Shown: positions 18,862 through 27,399, counted from the stretch's first letter. The stretch: DNA of 64,000 nt from Amycolatopsis granulosa (GCF_011758745.1 NZ_JAANOV010000001.1:5394001-5458000); one strand, 5' to 3'. Numbers and translations are program-made. Notes: generated from the sequence alone by a model not told the origin.

Positions 18862-20247
18862 TCAGCCGGGCAGCAGCTCGGTCACCAGACGGGTGAGCTG
18901 CCGCAGGTTGCGGCACTCGTGCATGGGCACCACCCGCGCGTACTCCAGCGCGGCGGAATCCCCGGTGCCCCAGGACGTTCGCGCCTCCGGGTTGAGCCAG
19001 TGCACGTGCTTGGCCCGCGCGGCGATCCGGCGCACCGCGTCCAGGTTGGGGTCGCCGCCATTGGTCCGGCCGTCCCCGAGGATGAGCACCGATGTGCGCG
19101 GGCCGACCGCGTCCGGCCACCCGTCCGCGAAGCTCGCGAGCGAGCCGCCGTAGTCGCTGCTCATGCCCCAGCGGGTGAGCTTCGCCTGGGTCAGGATCCG
19201 CCGTGCCAGTCCCTCCGGATCCGCCGACCCCGCAGCGATCAGGCCGGTGATCTCGTCGGTCAGCTCGACGAAGGCGAACGAGCGGATCTTGCTGAACTGG
19301 TCCGACAACGCCTGCACCAGCAGCAGCGTGAACTGCGCGAACCCGGCCACCGACCCGGACATGTCGCACAGCAGCACCAGTTCCGGCCGGCCGGGACGGC
19401 GGTCCCGCAGCGCCGGGCGCATCGGCACCCCGCCGGTCGCCAGCGACCGCCGCAACGTGCGGCGCAGGTCGATCTGCCCGCGCCGGGCCCGCCGCCGCCG
19501 CGAAGCCAGCCGGGTGGCCAGCTTGCGTGACAGCGGCTGGATCGTGCGGCGCAGCTCGGCCAGCTGGGCGCGGGAGGCGGTGGTGAAGCCGACCAGGTCG
19601 GTCTGCGGCGGCACCGCGTACCGGGCGATCCGCTCCCGCCCGCGCAGCTCCGCCGTGCGGCGGCGGGCCTCGGCCTGCACGGCCTCCCGGTACCGGGTGA
19701 TCCGGGACTGCGCCTCGGTGCGCGCGATCGCCTCGCCGAAGGCGCTTTCGTCCGTGCGGATCGCGGCGAGCACCCGGTTCAGCAGCGCCTCCGGCCGTAC
19801 CCGGTCCAGCGCCTGGTAGGCCGACCAGCCGCGCATCCCGTTCGCCCCGCCGCCGGAGCCGCCCTCGCCGAACGAGCCGTAGCGCCCGAACTGCTCGATC
19901 GCCCCCGAGGCCAGCGCGCGCAACTGGTCCTCGTCGCCCGCGGCGAGCGCCGCCACCAGGGCGTCCCGCAGCTCGGTGACGTCGCGCGGCTGGTCGGCAG
20001 CCGGCCCGGCGGCGCCCACCGCGACCGGGAAGTACAGGTCGAACAGCGCGTCGAAGGCGGCCCGCTGACCGGCGCGGCGCAACACGGTCGCCGCCAGCGC
20101 GGCCCGCAGCTGCTCGCGGTCGGCCAGCCCCAGCGCGGCCACCGCCGCGGCCGCGTCCACCGTCTCACCGGGACCGACGGGGATGCCGTGGTCGCGCAAT
20201 GCGCCGACGAACTCAACCAGCCGCCGCGGCAGCGCGGACCCGGTCAT
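18862..20247 (-). CDS. CoxE-like VWA-domain protein
   Basis: 461 residues. The N-terminal half is helical and Arg/Ala rich. The C-terminal half is a von Willebrand factor A domain with the MIDAS motif D-M-S-G-S and a later L-I-L-G-D-G-R-T-N-G. VWA proteins of the CoxE group work with MoxR/CoxD AAA ATPases to insert or rearrange metal cofactors in partner enzymes. The upstream ATPase gene overlaps by ATGA. A plausible client is the molybdenum hydroxylase 7 kb away, although the two operons are separate and this is inference. Confidence 0.85.
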   Translation of the reverse strand: MTGSALPRRLVEFVGALRDHGIPVGPGETVDAAAAVAALGLADREQLRAALAATVLRRAGQRAAFDALFDLYFPVAVGAAGPAADQPRDVTELRDALVAALAAGDEDQLRALASGAIEQFGRYGSFGEGGSGGGANGMRGWSAYQALDRVRPEALLNRVLAAIRTDESAFGEAIARTEAQSRITRYREAVQAEARRRTAELRGRERIARYAVPPQTDLVGFTTASRAQLAELRRTIQPLSRKLATRLASRRRRARRGQIDLRRTLRRSLATGGVPMRPALRDRRPGRPELVLLCDMSGSVAGFAQFTLLLVQALSDQFSKIRSFAFVELTDEITGLIAAGSADPEGLARRILTQAKLTRWGMSSDYGGSLASFADGWPDAVGPRTSVLILGDGRTNGGDPNLDAVRRIAARAKHVHWLNPEARTSWGTGDSAALEYARVVPMHECRNLRQLTRLVTELLPG

Positions 20248-21119
20248 GACAGCAGCGTGTCCAGCCGCAGCTCGGCCGCGGCCTTCGAGTGGTCGCTCCG
20301 GTATTTCAGGATCACCCCGAGACTGGTCTCGACCACCTGCTCGTCCAGGGTGTCGGCGCCGAGCGCGAGCAGGGTGCGGGCCCAGTCCACGGTTTCCGCG
20401 ATCGAGGGCGCCTTGCGCAGCTCCATGGTGCGCAGCGCACCGACCACCCGGATCACCGAGTCGGCCAGGCGTGCGTCCAGTCCGGGCACCTTGAGGGTGA
20501 CGATGTCGCGTTCCAGCTCCGGCGACGGGAAGTCCAGGTGCAGGAACAGGCAGCGCCGCTTGAGCGCTTCCGACAGCTCACGCGTCGCGTTCGACGTGAG
20601 CAGCACGAACGGGCGGCGCTTCGCGGTGATCGTGCCCAGCTCGGGGACGGTCACCTGGAAGTCGCCGAGCACCTCCAGCAGCAGGCCCTCCATCTCGACG
20701 TCGGCCTTGTCGGTCTCGTCGATCAGCAGGACCGTGGGATCGGGGTTGCGGATCGCTTTCAGCAGCGGGCGGGGGAGCAGGAACTCCTCGCTGAACACCT
20801 CGTCGCGGGCCTGCTTCCAGCCCTCCTCGCGGCCGGCGGTGATGCGCAGCAGCTGCTTGGCGTGGTTCCACTCGTACAGCGCGCGGGCCTCGTCGATGCC
20901 CTCGTAGCACTGCAGCCGGACCAGCTCGCTGCCGGTGGCTCCGGCGAGTGCGCGGGCCAGCTCCGTCTTGCCGACCCCGGCCGGACCCTCGACCAGCAGC
21001 GGCTTACCGAGCCGGTCGGCGAGGAAGACGGTGGTGGCGACGGCGGTGGACGCCAGGTAACCCGCGCCGGCCAGGCGCTCGACGACCTCGTCCACCGAGC
21101 CGAACAACGGCTCCTGCAT
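20244..21119 (-). CDS. MoxR-family AAA+ ATPase (CoxD-like)
   Basis: 291 residues. Walker A G-P-A-G-V-G-K-T-E near 45-53, Walker B V-L-L-I-D-E-T-D near 128-135, sensor 1 L-T-S-N-A-T-R-E, and a C-terminal helical lid. It is a chaperone-like ATPase that typically remodels metalloenzymes together with a VWA partner, here the coupled downstream gene. ATG 21119 has a strong GGAGGGG Shine-Dalgarno. Confidence 0.92.
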   Translation of the reverse strand: MQEPLFGSVDEVVERLAGAGYLASTAVATTVFLADRLGKPLLVEGPAGVGKTELARALAGATGSELVRLQCYEGIDEARALYEWNHAKQLLRITAGREEGWKQARDEVFSEEFLLPRPLLKAIRNPDPTVLLIDETDKADVEMEGLLLEVLGDFQVTVPELGTITAKRRPFVLLTSNATRELSEALKRRCLFLHLDFPSPELERDIVTLKVPGLDARLADSVIRVVGALRTMELRKAPSIAETVDWARTLLALGADTLDEQVVETSLGVILKYRSDHSKAAAELRLDTLLS

Positions 21120-21236
21120 CGGCCCCTCCTGCGGTTGGTGCGCAATCCCACCATTCTGGGCCTGCCCGCCGCGATGGCGTGCGGCGTCGTGCGCAAACTC
21201 ACGGACCCGCCGGACGCCGGCGCCGCGGGCGCGAGG

Positions 21237-22178
21237 TCACACCCGGTCGTCGTGCAGTCGCAGGCGGACCTGGATCGTCGTCCCGTCCAGCCCGCGGTAC
21301 ATCCGGACCAGGTCGGCCATGTCGTTGACGAGCAGCAGGCCGCGCCCGGACAGCTGACCGTCCTGGGGGGGACGCCGGCCGGCCAGCGGGTCGCCCAGGT
21401 GACCGCCGTCCGCGGCGGAGCAGACCAGTTCGTCAGCGTCGCGCCACAGGTTCAGCTCGCACGGCGTCCCGGCGTGCATCAGGCTGTTGCTGGCCAGCTC
21501 GGTGACGATCAGCTTGAGATCGTCGGCGCGGTTCTCGCTCAGCCCGTACTCCCGCGCGGAAGCGGCCAGCGTGTGCCGCGCTCCGGCCAGCTGACCGGGT
21601 TCGCGCACGAGATAGCGCACCGCGCCGACGGCCGGTTCCAGCTTGTCGTTGTACCGGGCGACGAGGTCGTCCCACGCGTAGGTCTCGCTGCCGCGCAGCA
21701 GGCCGCTCTGCCGGATCAGCGGGTGCGTCACGTACGCGTCGGCGATCGCGACCGGGTCCAGCGCGCTCGTGTCGTAGGGGCAGACGATCGTCACGTCCCG
21801 GCCCTCGAACGCGGGGTTGATCAGCGCCTCGTGCTGCGCGCAGGCCGGGTACTCGGCCGCGCTGCGCCCGGCCCAGATCGGTTCGCCGATGATGCGCACC
21901 CGCGCCGCGTCCGGGTGCCGGTCGGCGAACCCGCGCAGCACCTGCGGAATGATCCGGCCCGGATTGCGGCCCTCCTCGCTCATGTCGAGCAGGTGCACGC
22001 GGTCCGCGTCGTCGCCGAGCGCCTCGCGCAGCAGCGCCAGGTTCGGGCCCGGCACCGCGGCGGCCACCGGGTCGCCCGCTGCCAGGCCGTCGGTCAGGAA
22101 CGGGACCAGCCCGGACACGTACTCCTGCGGCGAGGAGTAGAAGAGGGCTTCGTGCACGAAGCCCTGCTGCGTGGTCAT
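21237..22178 (-). CDS. RsbA-like MEDS-HATPase sensor protein
   Basis: 313 residues. Residues 8-165 resemble the MEDS sensory domain (H-E-A-L-F-Y-S-S-P-Q-E-Y, then I-I-G-E-P-I-W). Residues 205-310 form an RsbW-type ATPase: V-T-E-L-A-S-N-S-L-M-H as the N box and S-G-R-G-L-L-L-V-N as the G2 motif. The combination is that of RsbA-type anti-sigma regulators of sigma-B-like factors. It follows a GGGGAGG Shine-Dalgarno with a perfect 18-base palindrome just upstream. With the two other HATPase genes near 5-8 kb it implies partner-switching stress control. Confidence 0.85.
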   Translation of the reverse strand: MTTQQGFVHEALFYSSPQEYVSGLVPFLTDGLAAGDPVAAAVPGPNLALLREALGDDADRVHLLDMSEEGRNPGRIIPQVLRGFADRHPDAARVRIIGEPIWAGRSAAEYPACAQHEALINPAFEGRDVTIVCPYDTSALDPVAIADAYVTHPLIRQSGLLRGSETYAWDDLVARYNDKLEPAVGAVRYLVREPGQLAGARHTLAASAREYGLSENRADDLKLIVTELASNSLMHAGTPCELNLWRDADELVCSAADGGHLGDPLAGRRPPQDGQLSGRGLLLVNDMADLVRMYRGLDGTTIQVRLRLHDDRV

Positions 22179-22189
22179 CGCGCCGCCTC

Positions 22190-22207
22190 CCCGCGGACGT
22201 CCGCGGG
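22190..22207. promoter_or_regulatory. Perfect palindrome beside a ribosome-binding site
   Basis: CCCGCGGACGTCCGCGGG is a perfect 18-base palindrome ending about 11 bases before the RsbA-like start and abutting its Shine-Dalgarno. A second palindrome, GCGCGAG-T-CTCGCGC, lies at 22268-22282. They may be operators or RNA hairpins. The rest of 22208-22417 shows nothing clear. Confidence 0.4.
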
Positions 22208-22417
22208 CTTGCCGACCTCCGCGGCCCCCGGTCCGGTGCCGCCGCCCCAGCGCAAGAGTCCGTGCGGGCGCGAGTCTCGCGCACGCACCACGACTCCGGA
22301 CCGTCTCATCGTCCCGTAGGGTACCGGGCCGCGCGGGCGAGGGCAGATTTCACCGGTCCCGGCGCTGCGCGGGGGAGGACCGGGCGGGTCCGGTTCGCGA
22401 ACCGGGGTCGCCGCGGT

Positions 22418-23128
22418 TCAGCCGCGCAGGGCCGCCTCGATCCCGGTGAGCAGGCACTCCAGGCCGAACTCGAAGCGGCTGGCCGGATCGGGATCATCGG
22501 CTTCCAGCACCCGGCGGGTGAAGTGCGGGTACCGGCCCGACTCGACGACCTGGCGGACGTAGCCGCCGACCCAGTCCCGCCACTCGTCCTCGGTCATCCC
22601 GGTGCGGCGCTGCACCTCCAGCTCGGCGAGCTCGGCGGACACCGCGCCGAGCACGTGGGTGTTGAGGGTGGTCACCACCATCGCGGCGACGGTCGGGTCG
22701 CCGGTCACGCGGGAGACGAGGCCGAGCTGGTGGTCGGCCCGCGCGATCACGTTCGGCCCGAGTGCCGGGTACCGGGCGGCCTGCTGGGCGAGCCAGGGGT
22801 GCCGCAGCAGCACGGCCCGCTGGCGGCGGGCGAGCTGGGCCAGCTCCGCGCGCCAGTCGTCCGACGGCGGGGGCAGCGGCTCCTCGCCGATGATCGTGTC
22901 GACCATCAGCTCGAACAGCTCGTCCTTGCTCGCGACGTGCCGGTAGAGGGAGGTGGTGCCGGAGCCCATTTCCGCCGCGAGGCGGCGCATCGACAACGCT
23001 TCCAGCCCCTCGGCGTCCGCGATCTCGATGGCCGCGCGGACGATCTTCTCCTCGGTGACCACCGGCCGCGTCCGGGTGGTCCGGTCCCGCATCCAGATCA
23101 TCGTGGGCGGGTTCTTCGCGCTCGGCAT
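22418..23128 (-). CDS. TetR-family repressor
   Basis: 236 residues. The N-terminal helix-turn-helix spans about 25-72 (I-V-R-A-A-I-E-I-A-D-A-E-G, then G-S-G-T-T-S-L-Y-R-H-V). The C-terminus resembles the TetR_C ligand-binding domain of drug-responsive repressors. ATG 23128 abuts operator copy 1 with no Shine-Dalgarno, and TACACT lies 6 bases upstream, so the mRNA may be leaderless; later Met codons at residues 10 and 13 are alternatives. It is divergent from a flavin monooxygenase and most likely represses both through three operators. Confidence 0.9.
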   Translation of the reverse strand: MPSAKNPPTMIWMRDRTTRTRPVVTEEKIVRAAIEIADAEGLEALSMRRLAAEMGSGTTSLYRHVASKDELFELMVDTIIGEEPLPPPSDDWRAELAQLARRQRAVLLRHPWLAQQAARYPALGPNVIARADHQLGLVSRVTGDPTVAAMVVTTLNTHVLGAVSAELAELEVQRRTGMTEDEWRDWVGGYVRQVVESGRYPHFTRRVLEADDPDPASRFEFGLECLLTGIEAALRG

Positions 23129-23182
23129 GGGAACAGTGTACGAATCGGGTACAGTGTTCCCATAGAGGGAACACTGTTCCCA
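23129..23182. promoter_or_regulatory. Three tandem TetR operators
   Basis: Consensus GGGAACAnTGTTCCC. Site 1 (23129-23143) is GGGAACAGTGTACGA, with three mismatches. Site 2 (23147-23161) is GGGTACAGTGTTCCC, with one mismatch. Site 3 (23168-23182) is perfect. Centres are 18 and 21 bases apart. The array fills the 80-base gap between TetR and the monooxygenase. Confidence 0.8.
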
Positions 23183-23208
23183 AAAGTCCCAATGAGAGGG
23201 GAAACCCC

Positions 23209-24711
23209 ATGTCGGACGTGGTGATCGCCGGTGGTGGTTCGGTCGGTCTGGCCACCGCCGTGTTCCTCGCGCACCACGGGGTGCGCGCGCACGTGGTGGA
23301 GCGCCGCGGGGCGCTGTCGGAGCACCCGCGGGCGCTCGGTCTCAGCCCGCGCACCCTGGAGTTCTTCCGCGAGGCCGGGCTGTCCGCGGCGCTGGACGCC
23401 GTCGCCGTGCGGTCGGCCGAGCTGTGGAAGGCGGACGCGCGCACGGTGGCGGAGATCGATCGCGAGCACACGCCGAGCGGGCCGCCGTTCGCGCAGTCGG
23501 ACCTCTCGCCGGAGACGCCGCGTGGTCACTACCCGCAGGACCGGCTGGACGCGGCCCTGCTGCCCGCCGCGCGCGAGCGGGGCGTGAGGGTGGACTTCGG
23601 GGTCGCGGTGACGGCGGTGGCCCAGGACACCGACGGGGTGTCGGTGACCCTGTCCGACGGCCGGGCGCTGCGGACGCGGTACCTCGTCGGTGCGGACGGG
23701 GTCGGCACCGTGGTGCGGCCGGCGGCCGGGATCGGCACCACCGGCCCCGGTGAGGTGGGCGAGCCGGTGCGCAACATCCTGTTCGAGGCCGACCTGGTCG
23801 GCTTCTTCGGCGCGATGCCGGTGATGACCGAGATCCGGCACCCGGGTGTGCGCGGCATGCTGCTCAGCGTCGGCGAGCGGCGGTGGGTGCTGCACACCGG
23901 GGCGCCGGCGGCGCCGGCGGAGCTGGTGCGCACGGCGCTGGGCGCGGACGTGCCGGTACGGGTGATCGCGGCGAAGTGGTGGCGGCCGACGCTGCGGATG
24001 GCCCGGCAGTTCCGGGCCGGGCGGGTGTTCCTGGCCGGTGACGCGGCCCGGGCCATTCCCCCGCTGGGCGCCTTCGGTCTCAACAGTGGCCTGGCCGACG
24101 GGCACAACCTGGCGTGGAAACTGGCGATGGTGCTGGCGGGGCAGGCGGGGGAGAGCCTGCTGGACACCTACCACGACGAGCGCCACGCGGTGTCCGAGCT
24201 GGTGACGCGGCAGGCCGTGCTGCGGTGGGAGAACCCGCGCCTGCACTGGGACCCGCGCGCGGTGGCCGAGCGGGCGGCGGCCGGCGCCTGGAACGCCCCG
24301 ATGGTGACCATGGGCTACCGGTACGACTCGTCGGCCGTGATCGGCGCCGTGGCCGAGCCACCGTCCACGGAGGACGTCGCGGCGAGCCGGGACGGTGCGC
24401 CGGGCTCGCTCCTGCCGCACCACTGGGCCGCGCCGGGAGTGTCCACACTGGACCTCGTGCGGTCGGGGTTCACGGTGTTCGCCGCCGGCCCGGAGTGGGC
24501 GGAGGCCGCGGCGAAGGCCGGAGCGCGGCTCGGCCTGCCCGTGGGGGCGGCGACGGTCCCCAGCCGAGCGTGGCTGTCGACGGTGGGCATCGCGGCCGGC
24601 GGGGCGCTGCTGGTGCGCCCGGACGGTTTCGTCGCCTGGCGGTCGCCGGTGGCGGTGCCGGATCCGGATGCCGTGCTGGAGCGGGTGCTGACCCGGGTGA
24701 CCGGCCGCTGA
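23209..24711 (+). CDS. FAD-dependent aromatic monooxygenase
   Basis: 500-residue class A flavoprotein hydroxylase. G-G-G-S-V-G-L-A near 8-15 binds the FAD ADP moiety. D-G-V-G near 165 is the central D-G motif. G-R-V-F-L-A-G-D-A-A-R near 270-280 is the G-D motif that binds the flavin ribityl. The C-terminal 80 residues form a thioredoxin-like domain typical of PheA/TfdB and polyketide or rifampicin hydroxylases. ATG 23209 follows GAGAGGGG. Regulated by the divergent TetR, so an inducible detoxification or resistance role is likely. The substrate is not readable. Confidence 0.88.
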   Translation: MSDVVIAGGGSVGLATAVFLAHHGVRAHVVERRGALSEHPRALGLSPRTLEFFREAGLSAALDAVAVRSAELWKADARTVAEIDREHTPSGPPFAQSDLSPETPRGHYPQDRLDAALLPAARERGVRVDFGVAVTAVAQDTDGVSVTLSDGRALRTRYLVGADGVGTVVRPAAGIGTTGPGEVGEPVRNILFEADLVGFFGAMPVMTEIRHPGVRGMLLSVGERRWVLHTGAPAAPAELVRTALGADVPVRVIAAKWWRPTLRMARQFRAGRVFLAGDAARAIPPLGAFGLNSGLADGHNLAWKLAMVLAGQAGESLLDTYHDERHAVSELVTRQAVLRWENPRLHWDPRAVAERAAAGAWNAPMVTMGYRYDSSAVIGAVAEPPSTEDVAASRDGAPGSLLPHHWAAPGVSTLDLVRSGFTVFAAGPEWAEAAAKAGARLGLPVGAATVPSRAWLSTVGIAAGGALLVRPDGFVAWRSPVAVPDPDAVLERVLTRVTGR

Positions 24712-24791
24712 CGGCGCGTCCGGCGGCGCGCCGGGGTGGTCGCTCGCCTCGGTGACCGCCCGCGCCGCCGGGTACGGGCTCGCCCGCCGGG

Positions 24792-24998
24792 ATGCCGGAC
24801 CGCGGGCAGGGGCGGCTGTATCGGATCGGGCTGCGGGTTGCCGCACCGGATCCGCGCGCTGCGCGATGCGTCCCAGCGCCGCCGCGGGACGTCTTCAACC
24901 ACCGGGTCCGGCGGCTCACGGAGCTGGGCCCGCTCGACAGCCTCGAGGTGGGCTACCGGCTCTCCCCGCGGGGCCGCGCCTTCCCCGGCGGCGGGTGA
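24792..24998 (+). CDS. Possible winged-helix remnant or small protein, 68 aa
   Basis: The last 35 residues (V-F-N-H-R-V-R-R-L-T-E-L-G-P-L, then G-Y-R-L-S-P-R-G-R) resemble the recognition helix and wing of a small helix-turn-helix protein. The first half is Arg/Pro rich and shows no fold. It overlaps the end of the convergent M20 gene by 46 bases. It may be a chance frame or a decayed regulator. Confidence 0.25.
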   Translation: MPDRGQGRLYRIGLRVAAPDPRAARCVPAPPRDVFNHRVRRLTELGPLDSLEVGYRLSPRGRAFPGGG

Positions 24999-26155
24999 GC
25001 ACCGGCCGGTCCGTCCAGTTCGGTCAGCACGGCCGCCGCCAGTGCGGTCCGCTCCAGCATCCCGGCCACGCTGATGTGCTCGTGCCGTGCGTGGGCTCCG
25101 TCGCCGACGGCGCCCACGCCGTCGAGCACCGGAACGCCCAGCGCGGCCACGAAGTTGCCGTCGCTGGCGCCGCCGACCGCGCACTCCCGCAGCGGGACCC
25201 CCAGCTGCGCCGCCAGCCCGCGCGCCAGCGCGAACAGCCCGGCGATCCCCGCGGACCGCTCCATCGGCGGACGGTTCCACCCGCCCGCCACGGTCACGGT
25301 CGCGCGCGGGTCGGCGGCTGTCAGCGCGGCCAGCGCCGCCTCGATCCGCCCGGCCTCCGCGGCGGTGGACACCCGCACGTCGACCTCGGCGGAGGCCGAC
25401 CCGGCGATCACGTTGCCCCGGGTGCCGCCGGAGATCACGCCCACGTTCACCGTCGTCCCGGCCGCCGGATCGGTCAGGCCGTGCAGCGCGAGCACCACGC
25501 GGGCGATCTCGTCCACCGCGCTCGCGCCCTTGGCCGGGTCGAGCCCGGCGTGCGCCGCCACGCCCGTCGTGGTGACCCGGTAGATCCCGACGCCCTTGCG
25601 TGCCGTCTTCACCCCGCCGCCCGCCGCCGCCTCGAACACCAGCGCCGCCCGCACCCCGGCCGCCGCCGACTCGATCACCGGCCGCGACACCGGGCTGCCG
25701 ATCTCCTCGTCGCCGTTGAGCAGCAGCCGCACCGGCGGACGCGGCAGGCCCGCCGCATCCAGCGCCCGCAGTGCCCACACCGCCTGGACCAGCCCGGCCT
25801 TCATGTCGAACACGCCCGGCCCGGTCGCCCGGTCACCGTCCACTGTGAACGGCCAGTGCGCGAGGGTCCCTGGCGGCCACACGGTGTCGTAGTGGCACAG
25901 CAACAGCACCGGCGCCGCGTCCGAGCCCGCGTAGTCGTACACCCGGACGTCGCCGAACCGGCCGCCCCCGGTGACCTGCACCGACGACGGCTCGCCCAGC
26001 CGCGCGCGCACCCAGCCGTCCAGCCAGGACAGGCCGGCCTCCAGCAGCAGCCGGTCGGTGCTCGGCGTCTCCAGACCGGTGCAGGCGGCCAGGTCGCCGA
26101 TCATCTGCGCGCGGTGTCCCCGCACCCACTCGTGCAACGCCCGCACATCGGTCAC
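24953..26155 (-). CDS. M20-family metallopeptidase
   Basis: 400-residue zinc aminoacylase/carboxypeptidase of the glutamate-carboxypeptidase (CPG2) type. Metal ligands are seen in L-L-C-H-Y-D-T-V, then D-M-K-A-G, N-G-D-E-E-I-G-S (catalytic Glu pair), F-E-A-A and A-R-H-E-H-I. The dimerisation domain lies between about residues 180 and 290. There is no signal peptide, so it is cytoplasmic. GTG 26155 has GGAG about 10 bases upstream; the extended frame to 26275 has no support. Substrate could be a peptide or an N-acyl amino acid. Confidence 0.9.
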   Translation of the reverse strand: MTDVRALHEWVRGHRAQMIGDLAACTGLETPSTDRLLLEAGLSWLDGWVRARLGEPSSVQVTGGGRFGDVRVYDYAGSDAAPVLLLCHYDTVWPPGTLAHWPFTVDGDRATGPGVFDMKAGLVQAVWALRALDAAGLPRPPVRLLLNGDEEIGSPVSRPVIESAAAGVRAALVFEAAAGGGVKTARKGVGIYRVTTTGVAAHAGLDPAKGASAVDEIARVVLALHGLTDPAAGTTVNVGVISGGTRGNVIAGSASAEVDVRVSTAAEAGRIEAALAALTAADPRATVTVAGGWNRPPMERSAGIAGLFALARGLAAQLGVPLRECAVGGASDGNFVAALGVPVLDGVGAVGDGAHARHEHISVAGMLERTALAAAVLTELDGPAGAHPPPGKARPRGESR

Positions 26156-26316
26156 GGCACCGGCTCCAGTTCCCTCGGGTGATCCTCCCGGCACGAGCCT
26201 GCGGCCGGCCTGCGCGTCCCGCAAGAGGCCAGGCGGCGGCCGGGACGGCGCTTTCACGCCGCGGAGGCGAAGCACTACGCTATGTCGACCCGCCCGCTCG
26301 CGAGAAGGTGTACGTG

Positions 26317-27156
26317 ATGGCTTCTTCGCCCAGCCAGGTGCCCGTCGGTGTCGACCCGACCCGGCCCAGCATCGCCCGCATCTATGACGGCTTCCTCGGT
26401 GGCAAGGACCACTACGAGGTCGACCGCGCGGTCATGCGGAAGATCAACGAGGCGGTCCCGGAAGCGGTCGACATCGCCCGCGGCAACCGCGGCTTCCTCA
26501 ACCGGGCCTGCCGGTTCCTGGCCAACCAGACCACGCTGGGCCAGTACCTCGACTGCGGTTCCGGGCTGCCCACCGCGGAGAACACCCACCAGATCGTGCA
26601 GCGCGCGAACCCCGAGGCGACCGTGGTCTACGTGGACAACGATCCGGTCGTCCTCGCCCACGGCCGCGCGCTGCTCGAGGAGAACGAGTTCGTCCACATG
26701 ACCGAGGCGGACATCTTCGATCCGTCGAAGGTCCTGGACAACGAGGTCGTGCGGCGCCACATCGATTTCGCCGAGCCGCTGGTGCTGCTGCACGTCGGCA
26801 CCATGCACCACTTCGAGGGCGACGGTGCGGCCGCCGTCATGCGCCGCTACATCGATGCGCTGCCGTCGGGTTCCTACGTGGTGTTCTCGCACTTCTTCGA
26901 CCCCGAGGTGCCGGAACTGACCGAGGTGGCCAAGCGGATCGAGAACATCCTGGTCCACGGGCCGATGGGTGCCGGGCGGTTCCGCACCCGCGCGGAGATC
27001 CTGGAGATGCTGTCCGGGCTCGAGCTGGTCAAGCCGAACGCGGTGTCCGAGCCGGGCCTGGCGGCGTGCGACGAGTGGTGGCCGGACGGCCCGCGCCTGG
27101 CGCCGCTCAGCCTTGCCGCGCAGTGCATCGTCGGGGCGGTCGGCCGCAAACCGTAA
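26317..27156 (+). CDS. S-adenosyl methyltransferase, DUF574 family
   Basis: 279 residues. P-S-I-A-R-I-Y-D-G-F-L-G-G-K-D-H-Y near 19-35 and Y-L-D-C-G-S-G-L-P-T near 72-81 are hallmarks of the actinobacterial DUF574 methyltransferases, followed by V-V-Y-V-D-N-D-P-V-V-L. The family is large in actinomycetes and its substrates are unknown. ATG 26317 follows AGAAGG. It is divergent from M20 and ends upstream of a strong hairpin. Confidence 0.9.
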   Translation: MASSPSQVPVGVDPTRPSIARIYDGFLGGKDHYEVDRAVMRKINEAVPEAVDIARGNRGFLNRACRFLANQTTLGQYLDCGSGLPTAENTHQIVQRANPEATVVYVDNDPVVLAHGRALLEENEFVHMTEADIFDPSKVLDNEVVRRHIDFAEPLVLLHVGTMHHFEGDGAAAVMRRYIDALPSGSYVVFSHFFDPEVPELTEVAKRIENILVHGPMGAGRFRTRAEILEMLSGLELVKPNAVSEPGLAACDEWWPDGPRLAPLSLAAQCIVGAVGRKP

Positions 27157-27188
27157 GCGCTGCCTTCTGCCGGAGGTGTGCCGCACGG

Positions 27189-27222
27189 GGCGGATCAGGA
27201 GTCCTCGCGCTCCTGATCCGCC
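27189..27222. terminator. Bidirectional 13-bp hairpin
   Basis: GGCGGATCAGGAG (27189-27201) and its exact complement (27210-27222) form a 13-base stem with an 8-base loop between the DUF574 gene and the convergent 56-residue gene. It also covers the last codons of the latter. There is no T-run. Confidence 0.65.
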
Positions 27223-27365
27223 GCGTCCGTGCGGTGTTCGTCGTCGGCGGTGGCCCCGCGCGGCCCGAACCCCGGCGCCGGTTCCGGCGCGCCGGGGCCG
27301 GCGTCCGCGGCCGCGATGCGCTCCTCGCTCAGGTAGGGGTCGGGTTCGAACGGTGAGGTCGTCAT
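27195..27365 (-). CDS. Small acidic protein, 56 aa
   Basis: 56 residues: M-T-T-S-P-F-E-P-D-P-Y-L-S-E-E-R-I-A-A-A, a Pro/Gly/Ala linker, then a strongly acidic tail ending in E-R-E-D-S. It has no Cys and no membrane segment and is probably disordered. There is no Shine-Dalgarno, but GGGTAC lies 9 bases before the ATG, fitting a nearly leaderless stress-type promoter. It lies 28 bases downstream of the IclR gene on the same strand. Frame use is codon-biased and uninterrupted. Function unknown. Confidence 0.55.
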   Translation of the reverse strand: MTTSPFEPDPYLSEERIAAADAGPGAPEPAPGFGPRGATADDEHRTDAADQEREDS

Positions 27366-27374
27366 GCCCGCGGG

Positions 27375-27399
27375 GTACCCGTGCGGGTCCCGGTCATGC
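27375..27399 (-). promoter_or_regulatory. Sigma-B/F-like promoter for the 56-aa gene
   Basis: Minus strand GCAT (27399-27396), 15 bases, GGGTAC (27380-27375), 9 bases to the ATG. It matches GNNT-N14 to 16-GGGTAC. The box overlaps the IclR stop region. Confidence 0.45.

Noticed and set aside
15110-24711. Secondary-metabolite gene cluster around the methyltransferase and monooxygenase
   Set aside because: No polyketide, peptide or terpene synthase is present; the genes belong to separate transcription units.
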